Positions 1 to 8,364 are shown, numbered from the stretch's first letter. The stretch is DNA of 35,955 nt from Tessaracoccus bendigoensis DSM 12906 (GCF_900141915.1 NZ_FQZG01000045.1:1-35955); one strand, 5' to 3'. The notes: a model not told the origin generated them from the sequence alone. Program-made: numbers and translations.

Positions 1-3
1 TAG

Positions 4-158
4 ACGAGTCCCGAATAGTGCTCAAGGCCAGGCCCGACCCGAGCGCTGTAGGTCCGCTGAGCACTATCCCGGGCTCGATGGGCGACACGCCGTAGGCGGG
101 CGTCATTTCGGTAAACGAGTCCCGAATAGTGCTCAAGGTCAGGCCCGACCCGAGCGCC
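4..158. repeat. GAGCACTAT inverted-repeat element with duplicated right end
   Basis: TGAGCACTAT (58-67) faces ATAGTGCTCA (126-135), giving a 78-bp element with an imperfect inner inverted repeat (GACACGCC, then GGGCGTC). The right end plus flank (CGAGTCCCGAATAGTGCTCA, continuing with AAGG, C or T, CAGGCCCGACCCGAGCGC) also occurs at about 5-47, so the right end is present twice, 111 bp apart. The same arms and part of the interior recur at 10915-10996, and the arms alone at 6732-6825. No reading frame crosses it. Function unknown; it could be a terminator or REP-like element, a miniature mobile element or a protein-binding site. Confidence 0.8.
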
Positions 159-254
159 TGGGCGCATGAGGCTTGCGTGATGGTGCGGCCGTGGGTCAGA
201 CCCGGCCCGCGCGGCTGGGCGGCCAAGACGTCGTGGGCATCAGAAGGTGAGCGC

Positions 255-283
255 TTGGAATCCCGCGGCAAGTCATCTAGTCT
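255..283 (+). promoter_or_regulatory. promoter of the SH3/M15-like cell-wall protein gene
   Basis: TTGGAA (255-260), a 17-bp spacer and TAGTCT (278-283) form a good sigma70-type promoter. Transcription would begin near 290, leaving a leader of about 27 nt that holds the hairpin described separately. Confidence 0.5.
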
Positions 284-312
284 GAGAAGACCTTAAGAGT
301 TTCTCAGGGAGG
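282..312 (+). promoter_or_regulatory. leader hairpin abutting the ribosome-binding site
   Basis: CTGAGAA (282-288) and TTCTCAG (301-307) are perfect inverted repeats with a 12-nt loop. The 3' arm runs into the Shine-Dalgarno AGGGAGG (306-312) of the next gene, so the structure could limit ribosome access. The predicted start of transcription (near 290) falls after the 5' arm, so it may instead be an operator over the promoter. Confidence 0.35.
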
Positions 313-316
313 CGTA

Positions 317-1468
317 GTGATGGCAGCGGCGAAGAGGGCGGTACCGGTGGAAGACGATGCGATGGGCGAAGTGGTCGATCTTGGCACCGTCCAACCGGGC
401 CGCCGGGCCCAAGGGCCGTCGAAGGCGCCCAGGCGGGTCGCCCGGTATGTGACGACGCCGCTGGCACTGCTTGCGGTCGTCGGGCTCACGCTCGGGGCTG
501 TCGACGTGTCCCCGACGATCGACCAGGCAGATCCGGCGGGGGTCTCCACCACGCAGCTCGGCACCTCCCGCGATCTCGCGCGGGCAGCCCTCCCCAGCCC
601 CTCGGCCTCGCCGACGACCGTGACGCCGTCGGCCTCGCCGAGTGCCGTTTCGCCTTCGGCCTCGCCGAGTGCGACCGCCAGCGCTTCCGCGGTGCCCAGC
701 GCGGTTCCCAGTGCCACCGCGACTGCGACCGCCAAACCGACTCCCACGCCGACGCCCACCCCGGTCGACTACCAGAGCCTGGGCGCGGTCGCAGGTACCC
801 AGTTCGCCACCGCGGCTGTCTATGTCCGTACCGGTCCCGGCAAGGGGTTCGACACCGTGACCACCCTCGCTGAGGATGAGCCCATCGCCGTCACCAAGCG
901 GGCCGTCGACGGTTGGCAGCAGGTCATCGTGTCGAAGAAGTCGGGCTGGGTCAAGGCGAGCTTCCTGACCGCGGAGAAGCCGGTCGTCAAGACCCCGAAG
1001 CCTGCGTCCACCAGCAGCGCCCCGGCCAGCGGTGCCACGGGTAGCAGCGCCCCGGCCAGCGGTGCCACGGGTAGCAGCGCGTCGGGAAGCAGTGGCTCGG
1101 GAGGGGCCTCGACGGCGCAATGCGCCAAGGCGGGCGACCTCGAGTCGCACCTCACCTCACGCACCGTCACGGTGCTTCGCACGGTGTGCGCCAAGTTCGA
1201 CGGCGTGAGCAGCTACGGCGGCTACCGCCCGGGTGCCGGGTCGTACCACGGGTCGGGCCAGGCGATCGACGTCATGGTCAGTGGCGACTACGGCCAGCAG
1301 ATCGCCGACTGGGCCCGCGCCAACGCCAGCTCTCTCGGCATCATCGAGGTCATCTACGAGCAGAAGATCTGGACGACCCAGCGTGCGGGCGAGGGGTGGC
1401 GCGCAATGTCCGACCGGGGCAGCGTCTCGGCGAACCACTACGACCACGTACACATCAGCGTCGGCTGA
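317..1468 (+). CDS. SH3-domain cell-wall protein with C-terminal M15-like (ARB-07466-type) domain
   Basis: The 383-residue protein has a cytoplasmic N terminus, one membrane segment or uncleaved signal anchor (about 44-66), a Ser/Ala/Pro then Pro/Thr stalk (about 92-150), a bacterial SH3 domain (about 160-220, ending SGWVKASFL), a second Ser/Gly linker and a C-terminal domain (about 268-383). That last domain carries YHGSGQAIDV (H311, D318) and HYDHVHIS (H374, H377, H379), the histidine/aspartate pattern of the M15 and VanY-like peptidase fold. The family is common in actinobacteria, but hydrolase activity is not proven. The linker contains an exact 30-bp tandem duplication. GTG 317 and ATG 320 are adjacent starts behind AGGGAGG. 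It probably acts on or binds peptidoglycan outside the membrane. Confidence 0.85.
   Translation: MMAAAKRAVPVEDDAMGEVVDLGTVQPGRRAQGPSKAPRRVARYVTTPLALLAVVGLTLGAVDVSPTIDQADPAGVSTTQLGTSRDLARAALPSPSASPTTVTPSASPSAVSPSASPSATASASAVPSAVPSATATATAKPTPTPTPTPVDYQSLGAVAGTQFATAAVYVRTGPGKGFDTVTTLAEDEPIAVTKRAVDGWQQVIVSKKSGWVKASFLTAEKPVVKTPKPASTSSAPASGATGSSAPASGATGSSASGSSGSGGASTAQCAKAGDLESHLTSRTVTVLRTVCAKFDGVSSYGGYRPGAGSYHGSGQAIDVMVSGDYGQQIADWARANASSLGIIEVIYEQKIWTTQRAGEGWRAMSDRGSVSANHYDHVHISVG
1021..1080 (+). repeat. exact 30-bp tandem duplication inside the linker
   Basis: Bases 1021-1050 and 1051-1080 are identical, encoding two copies of a ten-residue Ala/Ser/Gly linker unit (SSAPASGATG in one phase). The unit is in frame, so copy-number change would alter only linker length. 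Confidence 0.9.
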
Positions 1469-1500
1469 GGCCGACTTGGCCAGGGCCAGCCGGGGGCACC

Positions 1501-1519
1501 AGATTTACACTGTAAATCT
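1501..1519. promoter_or_regulatory. 19-bp AT-rich perfect palindrome, possible operator
   Basis: AGATTTACA, one central C and TGTAAATCT form a perfect 9-bp inverted repeat that stands out in GC-rich DNA. It lies 32 bp after one stop codon and 70 bp before the convergent one. A one-base loop makes an RNA hairpin unlikely, so a dimeric repressor site is more plausible, although no promoter is obvious beside it. Confidence 0.4.
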
Positions 1520-1589
1520 TGCGTGCTGGAAGGCGCTCCGCCAGTGCTGGCCGGGGACCCCGGTATGGGGGCGCCGGATGCCGGCCCGG

Positions 1590-2351
1590 CTACACCAGTA
1601 GAGGTGTCCAGCCGGGCGGCGCCCCAGCCAGCCTTGCCCGCTCCCGATCGGCACGGTCGGACCACCCCTGAGCGCCATCCTCGACGCCTTGGAAGCCGCC
1701 CTGAATCACTCGGAACCCGACGTCGTCAAGCTCGGCGCCCGGGGCACTGCCCCGACGGACGGAGGCGCGCACGCTCCAATGCTTGTCGGCCCAGCCGCCT
1801 CCGCGCAGCACCCGGTAGTCGGCGTAGCGGGCCGGGTCGCAGTAGTCCCAGCACCACTCCCACACGTTGCCGAGCATGTCATAGAGGCCGAATGCGTTGG
1901 GGCGCTTCGTCTGCACTCTCTGCGGCCCGGCAACCCGGTCAGCCTCGGTCCAGGCGACCTCCGGGAGAGGTCCGTAGCGCGGACCCGATGATCCTGCGCG
2001 GCACGCCCACTCCCACTCGGCCTCCGTGGGCAGGCGGAACCCTTCCGAGGCCACGTCCCAGGCGACGCGTTCACCGTCGAATCGATAGGCCGGAGCCACG
2101 CCCAAGAGCGACGACAGCGCATTGCACCACCTGACGGCGCTGCGCCAGGAAACCGAGTGGACGGGTGTGTCGGCGCCCTGGCCTGCTGGCGCCTGCTCCT
2201 TGAGCGTGCCCGCGTAGAGCGACCAGGTCACGGGCGCTCGGGCCATGAGGAACGACCCGAGCTCGGCGCTCCGCGATGTGTCGGTCCGAGCGTCCCGCAA
2301 TGTGATCGTGCCGGCAGGCACAGCGACCATGCGGGGAGGCGGGACGGGCAT
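1590..2351 (-). CDS. formylglycine-generating-enzyme (SUMF1/PvdO) family protein lacking the catalytic cysteines
   Basis: From ATG 2351 the protein has 253 residues and shows the FGE-sulfatase fold: [11 protein letters not shown] near the start, [34 protein letters not shown] and [18 protein letters not shown]. True formylglycine-generating enzymes bind copper through two cysteines in the stretch after RVLRGGSW. Here that stretch reads [20 protein letters not shown] and contains none, so sulfatase maturation by the known chemistry is unlikely. A longer GTG start at 2438 exists. I prefer 2351 because TAGGAT (2357-2362) lies 5 nt before it and the domain begins directly after. It is monocistronic, divergent from pgi. 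Its substrate cannot be inferred from this window. Confidence 0.8.
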   Translation of the reverse strand: MPVPPPRMVAVPAGTITLRDARTDTSRSAELGSFLMARAPVTWSLYAGTLKEQAPAGQGADTPVHSVSWRSAVRWCNALSSLLGVAPAYRFDGERVAWDVASEGFRLPTEAEWEWACRAGSSGPRYGPLPEVAWTEADRVAGPQRVQTKRPNAFGLYDMLGNVWEWCWDYCDPARYADYRVLRGGGWADKHWSVRASVRRGSAPGAELDDVGFRVIQGGFQGVEDGAQGWSDRADRERARLAGAPPGWTPLLV

Positions 2352-2356
2352 GGGCC

Positions 2357-2362
2357 ATCCTA
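2357..2362 (-). promoter_or_regulatory. -10 box close to the start of the FGE-like gene
   Basis: TAGGAT on the minus strand, 5 nt before ATG 2351. The spacing predicts a leaderless transcript and favours this start over GTG 2438. Confidence 0.45.
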
Positions 2363-2467
2363 ATCGCACAGCGGCCGCTGAGAGGTGCCGCCAGATCTCA
2401 AACCCTGTGGCCATTCCGGCTACAAGAGTTTGCCGCACCGACGCGACTTCACCGATCCCGGCGAAGC

Positions 2468-2473
2468 TACTCT
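2468..2473 (+). promoter_or_regulatory. -10 box of pgi (leaderless geometry)
   Basis: TACTCT is followed by 6 nt and ATG 2480. No Shine-Dalgarno sequence is present. Confidence 0.45.
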
Positions 2474-2479
2474 TGGGCC

Positions 2480-4153
2480 ATGAACAATCCGGTTGACCCC
2501 ACGACCACCGAAGCCTGGTCGGACCTGAAGACGCTCAAGGACGCCCTTGTCCCCGACCTGCGGGGCTGGTTCGAAGCCGACCCGAAACGCGCCGACGAGT
2601 TCACATTCGACGTCGCCGACCTTCACGTCGACCTTTCGAAGAATCTGATCAACGAAGACATCCTCGACGCCCTGGTTCGCCTGGCAGACGAGGTCGGCGT
2701 GGCCGGGCGTCGCGACGCGATGTTTACTGGCGAGCGGATCAACGTCACGGAGAACCGTTCGGTGCTCCACACCGCCCTGCGGCTGCCGGCCGACGCCGAA
2801 CTCGTCGTCGAGGGCCAGGACGTCGTCGCCGACGTACACGCCGTGCTGAACGAGATGTTCGCGTTCGCCGACAAGGTTCGCTCGGGGGAGTGGAAGGGCG
2901 TCACCGGAAAACCGATCTCGACGGTGGTCAACATCGGCATCGGCGGTTCAGACCTCGGCCCCGTCATGGTCTATGAGGCCCTGCTGCCGTACAAGCAGGA
3001 GGGCCTCACCTGCCGCTTCGTCTCCAACATCGACCCGAGCGACGTCGCCGAGAAGGTCGCGGATCTCGATCCCACCACGACGTTGTTCATCGTCGCCTCC
3101 AAGACGTTCACCACGCTCGAGACCCTGACCAACGCGCGAATGGCGCGCGACTGGCTGCTCGGCCGACTCGTCGAGGTCGGCGCCATCGAAGACACGGACG
3201 ACGCGCGGAGGGCCGCGATCGCCAAGCACTTCGTCGCCGTCTCGACGGCGCTGGACAAGGTCGCCGCCTTCGGTATCGACCCCGCCAACGCGTTCGGATT
3301 CTGGGACTGGGTCGGCGGGCGCTACTCGGTCGACTCGGCGGTCGGGCTCCCCGTGGCGATCGCCGTCGGACCCCAGGGCTTCCAGGACTTCCTTGCGGGC
3401 TTCCACGCCGTCGACGAGCACTTCCGCACCGTCGCGCCCGAACGCAACGTGCCGCTTCTCATGGGGCTGATCAACGTCTGGTACGTCAACTTCTTCCAGG
3501 CCCACAGCCATGCGGTGCTGCCCTACGCGCAGTACCTGCACCGTTTCCCGGCCTACCTGCAGCAGCTGACCATGGAGTCCAACGGCAAGTCGGTGCGGTG
3601 GGACGGCGCGCCGGTCACCACGGAGACCGGCGAGATCTTCTGGGGCGAGCCCGGCACCAACGGGCAGCACGCGTTCTACCAACTCATCCACCAGGGCACG
3701 CGGCTGATCCCGGCGGACTTCATCGCGGTCGCCAACCCGGCGCACCCGATCGAGGACGGCGGCACCGACGTGCACGGCCTCTTCCTGGCCAACTTCTTCG
3801 CCCAGACGGCTGCCCTTGCGTTCGGCAAGACCGCAGACGAGGTGCGGGCCGAGGGTACCCCCGAGGCCATCGTTCCCGCGCGGGTGTTCGCGGGGAACAG
3901 GCCCACGACGTCGATCCTCGCCAATGAGCTGACCCCGTCGGTCGTCGGCCAGCTCATCGCCCTGTACGAACACATCACCTTCGTCGAGGGCGTCGTGTGG
4001 GGTCTCGACTCGTTCGACCAGTGGGGCGTGGAATTGGGCAAGAAGCTGGCTCTCGAGATCGCGCCGGCGGTCTTCGGCGACGTCGAGGCGCTTGCGAAGC
4101 AGGACGCCTCGACGCAGGCCCTGGTGAGCTGGTATCTCAATCACCGTGGCTGA
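2480..4153 (+). CDS. pgi: glucose-6-phosphate isomerase
   Basis: This cytoplasmic enzyme interconverts glucose 6-phosphate and fructose 6-phosphate in glycolysis and gluconeogenesis. The 557 residues match the usual length of the long bacterial form. Visible motifs are GIGGSDLGP (about 153-161), [33 protein letters not shown] (with the catalytic-base glutamate E366), [15 protein letters not shown] (H397) and [10 protein letters not shown] (the lysine at about 521), corresponding to the catalytic Glu, His and Lys of the family. ATG 2480 has a -10 box 6 nt upstream and no ribosome-binding site. Its 3' end overlaps the next gene by 8 bp, so the two are probably cotranscribed and translationally coupled. 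Confidence 0.97.
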   Translation: MNNPVDPTTTEAWSDLKTLKDALVPDLRGWFEADPKRADEFTFDVADLHVDLSKNLINEDILDALVRLADEVGVAGRRDAMFTGERINVTENRSVLHTALRLPADAELVVEGQDVVADVHAVLNEMFAFADKVRSGEWKGVTGKPISTVVNIGIGGSDLGPVMVYEALLPYKQEGLTCRFVSNIDPSDVAEKVADLDPTTTLFIVASKTFTTLETLTNARMARDWLLGRLVEVGAIEDTDDARRAAIAKHFVAVSTALDKVAAFGIDPANAFGFWDWVGGRYSVDSAVGLPVAIAVGPQGFQDFLAGFHAVDEHFRTVAPERNVPLLMGLINVWYVNFFQAHSHAVLPYAQYLHRFPAYLQQLTMESNGKSVRWDGAPVTTETGEIFWGEPGTNGQHAFYQLIHQGTRLIPADFIAVANPAHPIEDGGTDVHGLFLANFFAQTAALAFGKTADEVRAEGTPEAIVPARVFAGNRPTTSILANELTPSVVGQLIALYEHITFVEGVVWGLDSFDQWGVELGKKLALEIAPAVFGDVEALAKQDASTQALVSWYLNHRG

Positions 4154-4814
4154 ACGTGCCTCAAGGGTGCCCCGGTGGCTCAAGGTCGCCGGGATCGTCG
4201 CACTTGTCGCGGCGGTCCCGGTGATCGGAAGCTACGTGCATCTCGCGGTCTTGTCGGCGGGGCGCACGCACACGCTCGCCGATGTGCCCGAACGGGGTGT
4301 GGCGATGGTGCTCGGGGCCAAGGCGGACCCGGGGCGTCCTTCGGCCTTCCTGGCCGCCCGCCTCGACCTGGCCGTCGACCTCTATGAGCAGGGCAGGATT
4401 CGTGCCGTCCTCGTCAGCGGAGACGGCCTGGAGCGGTCCAACTTCGAGACTCGCGTGATGAGGGACTATCTGGTCGACCGGGGCGTCCCGGCCGACCAGG
4501 TCGTCGAGGACCCAGCAGGGTTCGACACCTACGACTCGTGCGTTCGTGCCCGCGACGTCTACGGCGTGAAGGAGATGACGGTCCTTACTCAGGATTACCA
4601 CGTGGGACGGGCGATCGCGATCTGCGAACTGGTCGGGGTCGACGCCGTCGGCGTGGGCGACACGACGATGCGGAGCCGGTTTCCGCTCAACTGGATCAGG
4701 GGAGCTGGCCGGGAGTGGGCGGCGAACCTGAAGGTCGAGTGGGACGTACTGACAGGGCGAAAGCCCCAGCAGGACCCGTACGACCCGTCGCTGTTGGAGG
4801 CCGCCCGGTCCTGA
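4146..4814 (+). CDS. SanA/YdcF-like DUF218 membrane protein
   Basis: The 222-residue protein has one N-terminal membrane helix (about 12-34) and an extracytoplasmic DUF218 domain with the motifs [33 protein letters not shown] and [11 protein letters not shown], the last three holding the conserved polar residues of the family. Relatives include SanA (vancomycin exclusion at high temperature) and ElyC, both linked to envelope integrity; the chemical activity is unsettled. Translation starts at GTG 4146, inside the last codons of pgi. Pairing with pgi is positional and gives no functional clue. Confidence 0.88.
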   Translation: MAERASRVPRWLKVAGIVALVAAVPVIGSYVHLAVLSAGRTHTLADVPERGVAMVLGAKADPGRPSAFLAARLDLAVDLYEQGRIRAVLVSGDGLERSNFETRVMRDYLVDRGVPADQVVEDPAGFDTYDSCVRARDVYGVKEMTVLTQDYHVGRAIAICELVGVDAVGVGDTTMRSRFPLNWIRGAGREWAANLKVEWDVLTGRKPQQDPYDPSLLEAARS

Positions 4815-5119
4815 CGAGCCTGGCGACGTCGTCGGCGGCGGTTGGGTGAGGGGTTGTCCGTGCGCGTTACCAGGGCTATGGCTGGTTACCTGCGGTATTT
4901 CGCTGGTGTCGAGGGTTTTGGTTGGTGTCGGCGTGGTTTCGCTGGTGTCGCGGCATTTCCCTGGTGTCGGCGCAAACTCCCTGGTGACGGCGGATTCTCG
5001 CTGGTGACGCCGTCGACCGGGGGTCGGTCGACGCCGACCGCGTCCGGCTTTCCCGGCCCCGACTATGACAACCGGCCCCCGACCAGTCATGATTGGACCA
5101 CACCAAACTGGAGGTCAAT
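4815..5119. other. intergenic region without a gene
   Basis: Its main content is the CTGGT array (4865-5010). The remainder, up to the ribosome-binding site of the kinase (5110-5114), shows no clear promoter or terminator. Open frames on either strand here are low-complexity products of the repeats. Confidence 0.7.
4865..5010 (+). repeat. array of seven 19-21-bp CTGGT units, locus 1
   Basis: The TGGT cores start at 4883, 4904, 4923, 4943, 4962, 4982 and 5002, spacings of 21, 19, 20, 19, 20 and 20 bp. Each unit reads approximately CTGGT, R, W, C, a G/C-rich block and a pyrimidine-rich TTC block. A unit in the opposite orientation, GTTACCAG (4866-4873), sits before the first forward unit (CTGGTTAC), giving a near-perfect dyad. 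The period is not a multiple of three, so the array is not a coding repeat. Related arrays occur at 19422-19545 and 35905-35955. Confidence 0.85.
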
Positions 5120-6712
5120 GTGGATCACAACACCATCGCCGCAGACGAAATTGTGAACGGTCACACCGCGTTGGGGATCGAGTTCGGCTCGACCCGGATC
5201 AAGGCGGTCCTGATCGGCGGGGAACGACAGCCGCTCGCCACCGGAGGGTTCGACTGGAAGGCGAAATTCGAAGACGGCGTGTGGACCTACGATCTTGACG
5301 CGATCTGGGCTGGGATCCAGGCGGCCTATGCCGACCTTGCAGCGCAGGTAACGTCCCGCTTCGGGGTGACCCTCGACAAAGTCGGGTCGCTCGGCATCTC
5401 GGCCATGATGCACGGCTATCTCGCCTTCGATGCCGCGGGCGAACTGCTCGTGCCGTTCCGCACCTGGCAGAACACCATGACGGGTGAGGCGGCGGCTGAG
5501 CTGACCCAACTGTTCCAGCACAACATCCCGCAGCGCTGGAGCATCGCGCACCTCTACCAGGCGATCCTGCGTGGCGAAGAGCACGTCGCCCGGATCGACC
5601 ATCTGGAGACGCTCGCGTCCTACGTCCACTGGCGCCTGACCGGCGAGCGACTCATCGGCGTCGGTGACGCCAGCGGCATGTTCCCCATCGACGTGGCCAC
5701 CGGCGGCTACGACCGGGGCCTGGTCGCGCAGTTCGATGCGCTCGTCGCCGATCGTGGGTTCGGCTGGTCGCTCGCCGACCTGCTGCCCGAACCTCTGCCC
5801 GCGGGTCGCCAGGCTGGCGCGCTGACTGCCGACGGCGCCTTGCTGCTCGACCCATCGGGCGCGTTGCAGGCTGGTGCGGCCGTCGCACCGCCGGAGGGTG
5901 ACGCCGGCACCGGGATGGTGGCCACCAACTCGGTCGCCCGGCGCACCGCCAACGTCTCGGCAGGCACGTCGATCTTCGCGATGGTCGTGCTCGAAGGGCC
6001 GTTGAAGGAACTCCACGAACAGATCGACCTGGTCACCACCCCGGCGGGCGACCTCGTCGGCATGGCGCACTGCAACAACGGCACGATCGACCTGAGCGCC
6101 TGGGTTTCGCTTCTCGGCGAGGTTGGACGGGCTTTGGGTGCTGAGTTCGACACCAACACCTTGTTCGAGACGCTTTACCGCACCGCGCTGGAAGCAGACG
6201 CCGACGGCGGTGGCATGCTCGCCTTCAACTACCTCGCAGGCGAGCACGTGACCGGGCTTGAGGCGGGTCGGCCGATGTTCCTGCGTACGCCGTCCAGCAC
6301 GTTCAACCTGGCCAACTTCATGCGCACGCACCTCTTCGCTGCGTTGGGTGCGCTTCGAGTCGGGATGGACGTGCTGTTGCGCGACGAGGGCGTCGGGCTC
6401 GATTCGATGTTCGCGCACGGGGGGCTCTTCAAGACGAAGGGCGTCGCCCAGGGCTTCCTCGCGGCGGCGATGGACACCCCCGTTTCGGTCGGCGAGGTGG
6501 CCGGGGAGGGTGGCGCATGGGGCATGGCGCTGCTGGCGGCCTACCTTGGCGCCGACGTCCCGCTGGCGGACTGGCTTGGTAGCGAGGTGTTCGCGGATGC
6601 CGAGGTCGACACCGTCGAACCGCTGGCCGCCGACGTCGAGGGCTTCAACCGGTTCATGGACCGCTACCGTGCGGGCCTGGCCGTCGAGAGGGCCGCCGTC
6701 GAAGCCCTCTGA
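5120..6712 (+). CDS. FGGY-family carbohydrate kinase, atypical pentulose (L-ribulokinase-like) group
   Basis: The 530-residue protein has the FGGY kinase layout: N-terminal phosphate motif [12 protein letters not shown] (residues 19-30; a glutamate replaces the usual aspartate in GIDxGT), [13 protein letters not shown] with the substrate-side region, [14 protein letters not shown], the second nucleotide region [15 protein letters not shown], and HGGLFKTKG followed by [15 protein letters not shown] near the C terminus. From memory this subgroup resembles the non-classical L-ribulokinase of Bacteroides arabinose catabolism, so L-ribulose or another ketopentose is the best guess. No isomerase, epimerase or transporter is adjacent. 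I chose GTG 5120 because GGAGG (5110-5114) precedes it by 5 nt; the frame stays open to a TTG at 5093. Confidence 0.85.
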   Translation: MDHNTIAADEIVNGHTALGIEFGSTRIKAVLIGGERQPLATGGFDWKAKFEDGVWTYDLDAIWAGIQAAYADLAAQVTSRFGVTLDKVGSLGISAMMHGYLAFDAAGELLVPFRTWQNTMTGEAAAELTQLFQHNIPQRWSIAHLYQAILRGEEHVARIDHLETLASYVHWRLTGERLIGVGDASGMFPIDVATGGYDRGLVAQFDALVADRGFGWSLADLLPEPLPAGRQAGALTADGALLLDPSGALQAGAAVAPPEGDAGTGMVATNSVARRTANVSAGTSIFAMVVLEGPLKELHEQIDLVTTPAGDLVGMAHCNNGTIDLSAWVSLLGEVGRALGAEFDTNTLFETLYRTALEADADGGGMLAFNYLAGEHVTGLEAGRPMFLRTPSSTFNLANFMRTHLFAALGALRVGMDVLLRDEGVGLDSMFAHGGLFKTKGVAQGFLAAAMDTPVSVGEVAGEGGAWGMALLAAYLGADVPLADWLGSEVFADAEVDTVEPLAADVEGFNRFMDRYRAGLAVERAAVEAL

Positions 6713-6731
6713 GGGTCTGTGGAACGGTTGG

Positions 6732-6885
6732 CGTTGAGCACTATCCGGCACTCGATTCGGGGCCGACGGCGTTTTCAGCAGTAAACGCCGTGGGAGGCCA
6801 AACGACCCCCGGGTAGTGCTCAACGTTCGACGTGACCCCCGGATAGTGCTCAACGTTCGACGTGACCCCCGGATAGTGCTCAACG
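6732..6885. repeat. nested palindromic GAGCACTAT element with three tandem right ends
   Basis: CGTTGAGCACTA (6732-6743) pairs perfectly with TAGTGCTCAACG (6814-6825). Inside is a perfect 9-bp hairpin, ACGGCGTTT (6766-6774) with AAACGCCGT (6783-6791) and an 8-nt loop. The right arm is then repeated at exactly 30-bp intervals (units from 6811, 6841 and 6871, with flank CGACGTGACCCCC). The element starts 20 bp after the kinase stop codon and could terminate its transcript. Only the arms are shared with the copies near 58 and 10915; the interior differs. Confidence 0.85.
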
Positions 6886-6901
6886 TCCGACGCGCACTGG
6901 T

Positions 6902-6917
6902 CGGGTATAATAACCCG
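6902..6917 (+). promoter_or_regulatory. TATAAT promoter box inside an inverted repeat, upstream of the MFS gene
   Basis: A perfect TATAAT (6906-6911) lies within CGGGT-ATAATA-ACCCG, 5-bp arms that could bind a repressor across the -10 box. No clear -35 hexamer is seen. The leader would be about 80 nt and contains the stem GTCGCC-GTC-GGCGAC (6967-6981). Confidence 0.5.
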
Positions 6918-6998
6918 CGTCATCTTTGGGTCAGCGTGCGGCGGGAGGCTGGGACGTCGCACAACAGTCGCCGTCGGCGACGAGTTTGAGGACGCCAC

Positions 6999-8294
6999 AT
7001 GACCCGGAACAACAAAGCGCAGCCACCGCACGAACCGACCCCTCCGACCGACAGACGCCCAGTCGCCGACGAGGGCTTCGCCAAGCTGATCAGGCTCGTG
7101 GGCTGGCCCTATGTGGTCGCCTCCGCGCTAGCCCGGCTACCGCAGTCGATGCTGACGATCGGCGCCCTCACCTATGTCGCGGCGGGCGCAAGCGACTTCA
7201 CCACCCCCGGCGCCGTCGCTGCCATCGCGGGCGTCGGCGTCGGGATCGGGGCCCCGATCATGGGGACGGCCTCGGATCGGTGGGGGCAACGGATCGTCCT
7301 GCTGCTCTCCACCGTCGCGTACGTCGCCGCCCTCGGAGGCCTCCTGTGGGCGGGCTCGCCGCGGGACGGGCTGGTCCAGCTCGACCCGACGCTGATCGGC
7401 AGCGCCCTACTCGCCGGCATGGTCGTCCCGCAGGTAGGCCCTATGGCCAGGGTGCGGTGGATCCGTCGACTCACCGGGCCCAACGACCGCGCCACGATCG
7501 ACCTGGCGTTGGGCTACGAAAGCACGGTCGACGAGCTCAGCTACGTGTTCGGACCCGCTCTGGTGGGCATCGTCGCTTCGGCGGCCGGTGCCCCGGTGCC
7601 GCTGGTCATCGCGGGTGTGCTCGCCATGATCGCCGTGCCGGCGTTCGTCGCCGACCGCAGCTCCGGGGCGGGTGCTGCCGTCGCACACCAGGCGGGTGCA
7701 GGGGTCAGCGGCCCAGTCAGGACGGCATGGGGCTTCATGGCCATCGCGGTAGCGGGCATGCTCGGCGTCGGTGCGGTCTTCGGGTCCCTGGCGACCACGA
7801 TGACGGTGTTCGCCGACGAATCCGGCCACCCGGGTACGGGGGGCCTCCTTTACGCGGCGATGGGCATCACGTCCGGCCTCGGCGCGTTGAGCGTGTCGCG
7901 CTGGCCCGCGAGGTGGAGCGCCGCCGCCAGGTGGCTGTTGTGCGCCGTCATCGCGGTGCCGGCCACCGGGTTGCTGTTGTTGCCGAACGACCCCTGGCAG
8001 ATGGCGCTGGGGCTGCTGCTGGTCGGTGCGCCCATCGGGCCGATCCTGGTGACGATCTTTGCCGCCGCGGGCCAGCGCACGCCACCGGCGCGGCTCGGGT
8101 TTGCGATGACGCTGTTGTCGGCGTCGATCACGCTCGGCACCTCCGCCGGGAACCTGCTGGGCGGTACGGTCGCCGACGCCTCCGGGCACAGGGCGGCGCT
8201 CGGGGTCACCATAGGGGCGGCGGTGCTCCTGCTGGCGTGCGGAGCCATCTTCGCCCGTTACGCGAAGTGGGAGCGGCTCCGCGCTTCGGCCTGA
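6999..8294 (+). CDS. major facilitator superfamily transporter
   Basis: The 431-residue, very hydrophobic protein has about 12 membrane segments in two halves, split by a polar loop (around 225-240). [16 protein letters not shown] after the second helix matches the MFS loop 2-3 motif, and [28 protein letters not shown] resembles motif C of drug:H+ exporters. A drug or metabolite exporter of the YbfB/AraJ kind is likely; the substrate is not deducible. ATG 6999 follows GAGGAC at suitable distance. The long overlapping frame in +2 is a shadow rich in Arg and Gly. The gene has its own promoter and is followed closely by argS. Confidence 0.9.
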   Translation: MTRNNKAQPPHEPTPPTDRRPVADEGFAKLIRLVGWPYVVASALARLPQSMLTIGALTYVAAGASDFTTPGAVAAIAGVGVGIGAPIMGTASDRWGQRIVLLLSTVAYVAALGGLLWAGSPRDGLVQLDPTLIGSALLAGMVVPQVGPMARVRWIRRLTGPNDRATIDLALGYESTVDELSYVFGPALVGIVASAAGAPVPLVIAGVLAMIAVPAFVADRSSGAGAAVAHQAGAGVSGPVRTAWGFMAIAVAGMLGVGAVFGSLATTMTVFADESGHPGTGGLLYAAMGITSGLGALSVSRWPARWSAAARWLLCAVIAVPATGLLLLPNDPWQMALGLLLVGAPIGPILVTIFAAAGQRTPPARLGFAMTLLSASITLGTSAGNLLGGTVADASGHRAALGVTIGAAVLLLACGAIFARYAKWERLRASA

Positions 8295-8319
8295 ACCGGT
8301 GACAGCGATGAAACCGGTT
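8294..8319 (+). terminator. weak stem-loop between the MFS gene and argS
   Basis: AACCGGT (8294-8300) and ACCGGTT (8313-8319) are 7-bp inverted repeats with a 12-nt loop right after the MFS stop. No T-run follows. It may be a weak terminator or, since ACCGGT is itself palindromic, a pair of operator half-sites. Confidence 0.25.
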
Positions 8320-8364
8320 GGCCGGGATTGGGGTGGGCAGCCCGCTGGTGCGAGAATGGAGCCC

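Larger units (their letters stand above)
6713..6998. other. intergenic region without a gene
   Basis: It holds the nested palindromic element (6732-6825), its tandem 30-bp right ends (to 6885), a perfect TATAAT box and an MFS leader with a small stem-loop. I see no supportable ORF in it. Confidence 0.7.

Noticed and set aside
2948..4183. Minus-strand ORF of 411 codons opposite pgi
   Set aside because: Antisense shadow with biased composition and no motif.
4865..5010. CRISPR array
   Set aside because: The conserved core is only about 8 bp with an 11-12-bp variable part, far below repeat and spacer lengths of CRISPR, and no cas gene is present.
6926..8302. Plus-strand ORF of 458 codons overlapping the MFS gene
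   Set aside because: Arg/Gly/Pro-rich shadow frame typical of GC-rich DNA; the frame starting at 6999 gives clear membrane helices.
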